From: Aradus depressus
Taxonomy: Eukaryota > Arthropoda > Insecta > Hemiptera > Aradidae
Reading direction: 5' to 3'
Assembly (NCBI GenBank): GCA_963662175.1
Contig: OY759224.1
Location: forward strand, 24,003,489 to 24,067,488
Length of the DNA: 64,000 nt
Shown here: positions 32,101 through 43,600 of the stretch, in pieces
Layout of the letters: each line of letters begins with the position of its first letter
How positions within the stretch are numbered: position 1 is the stretch's first letter
Position numbers and translations under genes: made by a program
The notes under the pieces: model-generated
The model's database searches: none
Seen by the model: the letters and a program-made list of their open reading frames with translations, nothing else
Told to the model about the DNA's origin: nothing

Positions 32101-35100
32101 ATAAAAATTCAATGTGTAGATGATATAAACGGAAATAACCGAAAACAATTATTTTTTATTTTTTTAACATTGTTGCACCATATCAAAAAATTTGAAAAAA
32201 ATAGGGAATATTTCGATATAAAAGACACGTATTTTGTGAAAATTTGGTGAGTGTCACTCAAAAATAACATTCGAAAAGGCCATTTTGAATTTCAGATACT
32301 CATTATAGACCGCTATCCTAAGTGAATAAACCAGGCTAGGCAAAATTTAGGTTTGCTATTTTAAAGTAGGGCTCATGTCTACCAGAGCGCTTTGGTAGTA
32401 AGCCTTACGACCTCGTAGTTAAAGCCAAGGCATGGCCATTTTACTATAACACAAAGTTACTCCTGGACAACGCCGGGTAACCTGTTACTTAAACATAAAT
32501 GTTAAAAACGTGTGTTAGTGCATAGTTTGAATTGAAGAACTTCAACTGTTTCCAAGATGTCTCTAGAATACAGACTGACCACCTTCCCTCGTCATAAGGG
32601 TTCCGTTTCACTTCGACTGAAGAATATTGAATGAAGAAGGGGGGAAGAGGACGTATAATTTCTATGCGTACGAAGCCTATTCATTAATGTAAGTGGCGCA
32701 CATCCTATGAGGGGATACATAATAATTGTAGGTATCCCACAAGGTGATGTGTTGAAGGCCGTATGTTCGTTGTGTAAATTGACACAGGCTCTTGTCGACC
32801 TCCACACTCTTGTCTACCGATGACTCTCAATTTTTTTTTTAAATTTACAAAAAGTGAATACAAAAAATTATTCAATCGGAGAGAACCTAATCATGGAAAA
32901 ACCGAATAGTCCTTTTATATTTAGAGTTAGAAATTTTTAACGACCATCATAAATATTGAGAGTTGGAAAATGTTTAATTTTTTTTTATATATATACCTTT
33001 TAAGGAACCTGTTTTTCTATCCACATCGGTAACGTAAACACATCGTATTCGGGGATTCATAGTTGCGTCCATTTACAGAATATAAAAATTGAAACAATAA
33101 AACCCAGACAATTGTTTTCTTTCAAGAAAAAAAAGACAGTTTTAGTTTTAAATTTTTAAATGGAGTACAAACTCCAGACACAAGTCTGCGGAAAGTCCTC
33201 AATCAAAATCTGTTACCTGTTGTACCTACCCTTCAAATGTAAAAGTGTGTTGTATTTCTTTATTTTATTTTACCATTCAATGTAAAAAAAAAACTAATAA
33301 TAACTCACTTTTCAAATCAATTTTACTTATTACGTTTCTTTTATTAGAAACTTTTTTCTTATTTTCACTCACTTTCTCACTTTTTTGACCCACCGAAGTG
33401 AGTTTGGGCACTGCAAGTGGCTTCTCCTCACATAGACCATGTTGCATCTGAAAATTTTGAACGGTAGGGGTTATGGACGGGGCCAACGTATGAAATAAGA
33501 TTAACGGTTTTTCCTCTTTAACGGTTTTTCTTGTATGATCTTGTATAGTTCCTAAAGTCGCCACATGTGCTTTATCTGCCAGTTCGTTGAACTAACTCCT
33601 CTTCTGAAGCCTCTTCACCGCTCTCTTCATGACGATACTCTCGCCTCAGTGATTCCTTCCCTTCCGTTTTGCGACTGTTTAGTTTTCTTCTTTTTAGAAT
33701 TGTTATTGTGTTCCACTTGTCTTGGGAAATCCAATTATTTCGTCCCGGTTCTTTGTAGCCCATAACTTCTCGGCTAGCGTCTCTAAAGATGTTATCCATT
33801 GAGTTTGCTCGAGGGCGAAGAATTTGTTTCTGAGCTCAGTTTAAACAACTCTTAACTACTGGATCTCTAAACTTTTGCAGTGTTGAATCTTCTTCTTCGA
33901 GTTTGAGTTTTCCCGGTAGTTGCAGCAATCTTTGGACGTACTCCGGCAACTGTCCTATTCGAAGGTCATTTCTGATTTAACCCTCCGGATGTTCTTTGTT
34001 TAAGGTGTTCTTCCCAAGGGAGGCTGTCTTTACCACGACTAGACCCCTTCCAAACCTCATCTATACTGCAGAACTCCAACTTCACCTGAGTGCTTCCGAT
34101 TTTCGAGCCGCTTTCTTCAATTTTTCGATTGCTGCTTCACATTGCCAGGAATGTCTATCGACCTTCCGGTCTAGATCCGCCATAGTCTGTGGAGACCAGT
34201 CATAGCGACAGAAAAGGGTGGGAAAGTCAGAAAGATGACGATAGCACAACATTCTAGCTTCTCTCCTTGGCACCATTCCAAAGTGCATGTCTTACGTTAA
34301 GAATCACATTCCACTGTCATCCTACAGTCCAGTCTGATTTGGCTTCTTTCAATGCATTTATGATGGCGGATCCACCGAGTGGGGAGGGTCTCGCCACTTC
34401 ACATGTAATTTTGTTCCAGTTGTTTCATAAAATGTTATTCACACGACAACTCAGCGACTAAGGTACAGAGTAATGTATTTTATAGGGTAATTCTGAGAGT
34501 GACTTTGTTATGCAAAGTAAGAAATGATTTTGATAGGTGGTGGAGGAGAGAGGATGATCTGTGCAAAAGTGGTTGGTATGCAAGCTCGAGTTATGGCCGT
34601 ATATATGTATTTTATTTTTCTAGCATTTTTTGTCCTTTTTAATAAAAAGTTACCAATAATAAATATATAATTTGAAATATGTTACTTTAAACTATTTCCT
34701 ACAAAAATTTATTGTACATTCTTTGGGGTGCAATACTTTAATCGTATTGGTTCTGTCTCAAATCTGAGGTCATATAGTAGCATATATACTATATATATAA
34801 TATACAAACTCTTGGCAATGGTTTGAAGATGATACCTCTTGAGTCAACTTTTCGAACTGCCCTTTTGCATCTAACCCTTGAATTATCTTGATATTTACAA
34901 TTTTTATAAATATTATTATCATAATATTAATATTTACCATTTTTGTTTCAGGTTTTGGGTTTTGTCTTTGGCTGCTATAATAAACTTCAGAATAAAGGAA
35001 TCCGATATTATTTATGACCCATTGCCACTTTATCACTCAGCTGGAGGACTTTTGGGTTCGTCATTTTAATTTAATTGTTCCTACATATGACCACAGTTTT

Positions 35101-38100
35101 AATTACTGCCAAACTGTTCAATTATTATTACTTCTTGCATTATTTTATTTATGGAGACATAAAACTATTCAATAGATTTTCAAAACTTATGAACTTATAA
35201 GATCATAGGCCGTTGTTGTTTTTATTTCTCCAGTTTGACTGGAATTTGATGTTTTCCGACCCCCTGATCTCAAAAATGTAAAAAAAAATCGTTGTCTGTG
35301 TGATTGTCGGTGAACTCGATAACTCCCGATAGAATGAATGTATCGATAAGAAACTTAATATGTGTGAATAGTTATTGGAAGTAGACTAGTTGTAGACATT
35401 GAACCCAAGAGGTGGGCCTCCTTGTTTACAATAAGTGCTCAAAGCCGGCATGTAAACACAGGAACGACATATTATCTTTTCACATCAGTTACATTCTGAC
35501 AGTGGTACAGTGCAGTTCATTTATTTTTCAAAACTTAGCTAATATGTCTGATTCAGGAGGTAAGTGAATAAACTATGTTTATTTTGCCAAAATAGTGCAT
35601 AAATTAATTAAATTCAATGCATAAAGTTGTTTATTGGAAATTTTACATTCTGAAAGCCGCCCAAAAAATTGCAGGCGATTTCATGCCTTCTACTTAGCAT
35701 TTTTCACTTGGTAATTTGGTATTCCAATTGTTGTAAAAGAAGCAGAACCTTAGCTCTCCTTGATAAGCCACAGTATTTTTTTTTCCTTTCATAGGAAGTT
35801 CTAATGTAGTGAAGAACTCTGACATGTTTTCAATATGTTTTCTATTTGTTTGAATAAATAGAGCTTGTCTATTGAAAGAAGCTTATTTTTAATGTATCGC
35901 AATATCAATTTCGATGTTTGTGAGTTTGGTCTATCTCTAAGGAAGATTAGATTTCTAAGGAGGGACTTTAATTTAAAAAATGTTTCTTTTGTTTCAGGGG
36001 TTAGTCAAGTCTTTATAAATGGTGCTACACTCGTTCTGAGGCCGAAATTTTCAGCTTCTAATTTTTGGACGGACTGCATCAAGTACAAATGTACTGTGAG
36101 TATTAATTGGCAAAAACGTATCTCATCTAGGTTAGAGTATCAAAGGTAAACTGGGAAATCCTGTCTGTTCTCTTCATTAGAACCTTAATCATCCAATTTG
36201 AAATGTTCAAACTTAGTATGCAGCCCAACAACAGAAGAGTTCCGATTGAAAAATTCCGCACTGGAAATATGCTTCAAAAGCCATATTTTTCATTTTCAAA
36301 TATTTAAACAATCAATTACTTATCTTACCATCAATTACTATACAATTTTTTTTTTCAAAATATTAAGGCCGGGAACGTTACAAAATTAAAAGATAGCGAA
36401 GCTCTCAATAAAAATATCAGTCTACCAGCATTCGTGGCCCGAAGACGCTAAAACTACTAAGAAACTAGAAAATAATTAGAAGATTTTCCCATACAAGTGG
36501 GTTAATGAAGTCCTTAGCATGGATCAAGATTCAGTATATTGAGGGTGCCAGTAGCTAATTGGTATGCATGCTTGCTTACTGAGCATGCCGTCCAACGGAT
36601 GGGACGTTGAGCGATGGTCCCGAGCCTGTACAATGTCAGATTCTTGTTAAAGACTCGTACCTCAGATGAATAAAAATTTAGGACTCCTAACTAACTAACT
36701 AACTAAGATTCAGTATACCTACATTTTCAAAATGGCGCCCGTGGTTGGGGTTAAAAGCCTTCCCAGCAACTCCTTTTATTCTAAACTAATCAAATGTATT
36801 TATAATTTGGTTATAATTATATATATAAATATATTTATATGTATATTTCACTTCATATTAGTGTATTTTTTGTTGGTAGGTGGCCCAGTATATTGGTGAA
36901 ATTTGCAGATACGTACTGAGTCAGCCTCCCCGACTTACAGACAGACAGCATTCAGTTCGAATTATTTTCGGCAACGGACTCAAAGCTCAGGTAATAAACA
37001 CTATATTCATGTATAATAATAAATAGTAAGATGTTGTGGGACGAGATTTGTCATAGAAACAAAAGACGTTGTTTTATTTGTAACCAGAACCGTGAAAATC
37101 GTGAAACAACAGCGTTATCATCACTGGGCATATTCTAGAGTCTAAAGAACTACTGAAGAACTACTCTTACACTTAAACGATGTGTCACTGTTTATGACGT
37201 TGTTGCCTTGGAAACCGGTTCTAATTGCAAAGAAAGCAGTGGGAAGACAACGTTTTTTATTGTTTCTATGAGAAACACTACATTATTGTACTATATAATA
37301 CTCATAATGACCATTCACTCGCAAAAACTCGTTGAAAAAAAATGTAAAGAGCTTCATTCTTAGCTTTGAGGATGCCAAGAAACGTAGTTTTCTTCAAAAA
37401 CTAAATCCAAATTTTAACATGAAACCAAAGCATTTGAATTCAAATTACTGTGTATATAATATATACAAAGAAGTGATACTTAAAATTTTTTGCTGAGATG
37501 TATAACACATGATAAAAAATATAAAGAAAAACGTTTGGTTTAATTTATTTTTACCTTCCAAAGACGCAGCCATCCCTCAAGAAGATGTACATGCTGCAGA
37601 GATTTGCATGCGTAGCTAGGATATCTATGTCATCAATATTTGTAAATGTGTTCTGTTTAGGCAGAATTTTGGCTGAAAATAATAAGTATACTAATGTGAA
37701 TGCGGAACTATGATAATTATTTTATTTTCAGGTTTGGGAGCCTTTCGTACAGAGATTCGGAATTAAGAGAGTTGGAGAATTTTACGGTGCAACGGAAGGA
37801 AATGCAGCCACAGGTATGACGTTTCATTAATTAAATTGACAGAATATTACATCTTGTTTAATTTAATCTCAGCAAGTCTATATTCAGGGTAGAATATAGC
37901 AACACTCAAAAAGTTTTAATCTGAAAGTCAAAATTTAGTGTCGATACATTCATTATTTGGGAGTTATAGTCTAAGAAAGACATTAAAAAAAAAATATTTT
38001 GAATCTGGAGGGTGGAAAGCATGAAATTCCGTTGAAAACTCCACATCAAAATCCACACAACTTCCTGTATACTTCGTATATCTGTGTAAGTAATATACTT

Positions 38101-40637
38101 TTTGAGAAAATATGTTTACGAGGGTCTCAGTTTTTCTAAGAATTGAACCCTGACTCATTGTATCTCTATTGAATAATAGTGTTATGTTTCAGTGAACGCA
38201 TGGAACCGCCTTGGGGCCTGTGGCTATATTCCCTGGTTTGCTAAACCTTTCTACCCCGTGGCACTGATCAAAGTGAGCGAGGAGACCAACGAACCCATCC
38301 GGGGACCTGATGGACTTTGTATACCCTGTAAACAAGGTGAGATAAAGTATTAATTGTATAATTTATATTTAGCACGCCGTCCTTCGGATGGGACTTTAAG
38401 AGTCTGTGCGATTTCAGGTACTCGTTAAAGATCTCCAACTAGCGTCACTAAAACTGGATAGGCAAAAGTAGAGTCGGGCCACGGAATAGCGCTCTGGTAG
38501 TAAGACTATAACTAAAATGTCTATTCATTTCTATGTTGAGATTCGCAGATATATTGTCGAAACATATTATGAATAAAAAAGTTAAATTAAAAATTTTAAA
38601 AACCTCCGACACAATAAAGTTTGGGGACGTGACGACGACGACACACCTATAAAAATCCTGATTTTATTTATTTAAATATTTTTTTTTTAAAAATCCAGTC
38701 TTTGTTGTTTTGAATAAAAGTCAATTTACATTTTTTTTTTGTTCATTTTTTTCTTTACTGAAACCTTGGTAATAGAGGCCGAGAACCCAACACAGGCTCT
38801 GATGAAACCTGAACATCTTGGAAACGCCTTACCCGATTTTCACCAAACATGGTTAAGAACCATCTCGCAAATACCAGATTTTGAAACAAAAAAACCTCTT
38901 TGAAATCGGTTCTGCCGTCTTGGAGCTACGATGCCATAGACACACATAGACAAAGGCTTCAAACTTATAACCCCTCCTTTTGCGTCGGGTTTTAATAAAA
39001 TTAACTATTTTTTTAAAATATTGTCTATTCCACAAAATGTTTTATACAAATATTACCAGTTTTGTCATTACGTCATCAGGTTTAGTTGTAAAATAAGTCT
39101 GTTTGCTGAGTGCTAACCATTGTTATTTCTCAGGTAGGGAATGGGTTGGAATTTCTACTTGGAAATCCCCGTTGCTGTACAGAAAGGAATTTGTTTGATC
39201 TGAATATTTATTTTTTACAACTAAAATTAAAGATACAATTATTAAATTCTAACGAGATAAACTAATTTATATAGGTTATGCTTGAAATGATATTTGTACA
39301 TTTAACAAACTGATCCCCGATGACATGAGAATATTAATACAATTAAAATCAGTGGCTTTTCCATACTTTAAAATAACCATAAAAATAATATTTATTTTGT
39401 TCTAATTTAAATTTATATCCTACATCAAAAGAAAAAAATTCCTAGGCTCTTGAATTGACTTTCAGAAGTGAAAATAATATTTTGATGTGTTTAGGGGAAC
39501 CAGGTCTGCTTGTGGGTAAGATCCAGAAACGTCCAACGAGTCACTTCAATGGCTACGTCGACAAGGAGTCTACAGAAAAGAAGATCCTCCGAGATGCCTT
39601 CAAAAAGGGCGATTCAGTCTTCAATACTGGTAAGATATACATTTTAGCGGATTTCTATAGGATGGCGAATCTTAATACTGTCTGGCAACCAAGCAGCGCT
39701 GCGAGCTATCATCATAGATTCTAAAATCGTCTTGGAATGTCTTCAAGCACTGGAGTCCCTGACTGACCAAAATAGAGTAGAGTTGAGGTGCCAGGACATC
39801 AAGGGTTTGGGGGCAACGAAAGGGCTGATCAACTAGCTGACAGACGACCTGTAGGACCGGAACCCTTCTGCGGGATCTCTAAGAGCACCGCAAGGGTGGC
39901 AATAAAAGGTTGGCTGACCAGAAAACACATCCTTGGGACCCCTCCAAAAGCAAAGACATTCAAAACTCTTAGTTGCGGAACCCTCAGAGAAAAGGAGCCG
40001 AGAGCTCCTGAATATGAACAGAATGGATCTTAGAACTATGACAGGGCTGATCACAGAACATTGTCATGCGAAGAAACACCTGCACAATATGGGCATCGCT
40101 AGAAGCCCTCTTGTGCAGGAAATTTGGCGAGGAAAATGAGACTCCGGTTTATATTCTAAGCCAGTTTGGGGCACTAGAAAGCAGAAGATTTTACTGCTTT
40201 GGGTCTGCCATAACGGAACCGAGGCAGGCTATGGAGGGAACCTTCAGCAGAATCCTGGACTTTATTAAAGATACAGGGCTGCTGTAGGAACCAACACACA
40301 CAGGGCACACAATAGGCCTACTCGGTGATACAATCAGCCCTTGGGAAAAAAAGTCGGGTTCCTGTCCACCGATAGGCGGTAGGATATCCTTTGCGATATC
40401 TACCGAAAATATAGAATCTATTCTGAGCATATCCCGGGCATCCATCCCGGAAGTGAGCTGGGGTCTCTTCTTCACATATGTCACATGTGGTACTATCCTC
40501 AACTCCTACAATATGTAGGAACCTGTTGAGCTGTGTCATACGCGGATTCCTGTCAGTTGCCAAAGCTCTCTCCTTTCGAGGTTCAGGATCCTAACTCCTT
40601 TATATACGTATACATATATAATATGAAATACGTATAC

Positions 40638-40693
<56 letters not shown>

Positions 40694-43600
40694 CATTTGT
40701 TTTATTTACAGGTGATATACTATTGAAGGATGAATATGGCTACATGTTCTTCAAAGATAGAACGGGTGATACTTTCAGGTATTTTTTTGTTTTTCATTAA
40801 CTTTTATTTATCAACTACGTACTTAGTTTATTTTATCTAGGAGGTAAAAAAAAAAAGCGTAAGCACTCCTATCAAGCGATGATCCTGAGCCTGTGAGATG
40901 TCAGGTACTCGTTAAAGACCTTAGGTAACTAAACCTGTTTAGAGTCGGGCTAATGTCCATCAGAGTGACGAAAGAGGGCTCTGGTAGTAGGCGATATGAC
41001 CTCGTAGTTAAAGCCCGGGCATGAGTCATAATAACTAACTCTTCTAAGTACAAAAAAAAACATAATAAATTCATTTATATTATTCATATGTTGTTTTTCA
41101 CTGTTCGGAGATGTTGTTTTCACTTTCCCAGTTATATTCAAAGTATGTAATCGGTTCCAGGGGAAGTTTTCAACGGAATTTCATGTTTTCCGTCCTTTTG
41201 ATTACAAACATTTTTTTTTTTTATCTGTCTATGTGTGTGTCTTTGAACAGAACTCTCGAAAAGCGACACCTGTTGATTTTCAGCCAAAGAGCCAAAATAA
41301 AGGGGGATTAGGGGCGCGGCTTAACACAAAAAATCAACTGCAATTCCATATGTGAATTCAAAGTCTTATAATGGACAACACTTAATAACTTTAAGCAGAA
41401 ACGGGAGCGGGGATCAGAGATGTGCTCGACCCAATTGTCGATGTAGAGAAGCATCTATGTAAAATATTGTTATTGAGGGAAAGCGAAAACATAATTACAG
41501 TAGAACCTCTATAAGTCGAACATCAAGGAAGACGCCAAAAAATACGAGTTATAGAGTTTTCGACTTATGGAGGATTTCGACTTAGGCGGATTTTGTTTCG
41601 ACTTGTAAAGGTTAAGATTCATTCTAACTAATTTTGAGTTAGAGAGGTGAAATAAATAAAAATTCAAGTTACAGAGGTAACAAACATATTTATATTTACT
41701 ATAAATCAACATTATTTCAAAACATCCTTAAAATAAAAAATATGTAGTATAGGTAGGTATTTAAAAAAGTCAGTAATTTTTTTTTGCTTTAAATAATTGG
41801 TAATCCTATTTATTGTATACTCCTAAATTGTTTTCTAAGAAACAATGGTGTACATTGTCTGCAAATTCTTTAAGGTATAGAGGTAATAAGTTTCAAATAA
41901 TCGAGTTGTAAAGGTTGTAAAATAAAACATTGCTAAGGTCCAATTTTTTTTTCTCGAGTTATAGAGGGAAAATATGTACCAAAATGGCTTGTAGGGACTC
42001 ACTGATTATTTCGACTAATAGAGGGTTGAGATTTCGAGTAATGGAGGTTTTGGGGCTTGAAGGGAAAGCAACAAAACTTTTTTTTAGTTTTGGAGGTTTT
42101 CGACTTAAAGAGGTTATACTGTAATTCGTGCTGAGGAAGTACATAGTTGGTGATTCATCTATTATTTTTTCCAGATGGAGGGGTGAGAACGTATCAACAT
42201 CGGAAGTTGAAGGCATCATTAGTAGCATTATCGGACTCAAAGATGCTACTGTCTATGGTGTGCAAGTAAGTGAAATATCCTATTATATGTATATATATTT
42301 ATGTTTTTTTATTAGGCGCATCGACTGCAGAGGCCTTTAGCGCCAGCACAACTATTATTGTAGTAGATAGGGTGACATAATGTGGCTAAGGCTATCTGGG
42401 TGGCTCTAACTGGCAGTGTGTTCCTGTCCACCGCACCTCCGTCCTCCTGGTAGTGTAGCTCTATCCCGGGATTAGCTATTCCTCCGCGAATATTATATTT
42501 ATTTTTCTCAGATACATGGAAATTTCCAATTGAAAAATTTACTCGAGAATGTTGGTATTCACATAAAAAAAATGTTTTCTGTATATGTGTGCCTCTGAAA
42601 GACCCTAATGAGTAGGTACAATAAATTGTTAATCCGATTGGCAACCAGATTCTCATTCCAATTCATTATATATATATAATGAATTGGAAATATATATACA
42701 TATATAATTTTTAATATAATAATATATTATTATAGCATTACTTCACCCTTTTATTTTTTTAACTCTCAAAAAATGGGAAGTACTCCCATCATCATTAACT
42801 ATAATACCTGTGTTCTTTATGTTAACATTCCTTCAGTCAATCAGAATCTTCCTTTTATAGAACATAATTATTGAGTCGACCTTAATATTGAGTTTTGACT
42901 TTAAATATAGAAGTCGATTCAATAAATATGTTCTATAAAAGAAAAATTCTGATTGACTGAAGGAATAGTTAACACATCTATTATAGATACTGATGATGGG
43001 AATGCTACCCGGACGTTTATAATTGCTATTTTTCTTAAAAGGAAAAAAGAAATGGGAGAAGTATATGTTATGGTTATATTATATATAAACCAAAGAGTAA
43101 TATATTTGTTTTGTATTTTTCTTAGATTCCCAGTAATGAGGGAAAAGCTGGAATGGCAGCAATAGTTGACCCAGATCATATCGTAAATTTGGACAAATTG
43201 AGCGAGGGAATCCAGAAAAACCTACCTTCTTACGCCCGTCCAGTGTTTATAAGAGTTATTCACAGTATACCAATGACAAGTGAGTAGTGCTGTTGTAATA
43301 TGTTCACAAATAATAATAATAATAATATTTATTTCTCTAGCTCAGTAGCGTGCTAGCTTACTGAGCTCAAGATAGTGGGTTCGAAACCCGGCCGAGGTTC
43401 TTAGTTTATTTTATCTGGGAGATAGAATAAATTCAAGCACGCCGTCTTTCGGATGGGACGTTAAGCGTTGGTCCCGAGCCTGTAAGATGTCAGGTACTCG
43501 TTTAAGACCCCTGCACTAGGTGAATACAAATTTAAGGTAGGCAAAATTTAGGACTCCCGCAGTAGAGTCTGGCTCATGTCTACTAATAACTAACTCTATT

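Noticed and set aside
42312..42656. 114-codon minus-strand open frame
   Set aside because: It lies in a FATP intron, with no family resemblance and no supporting splice context.
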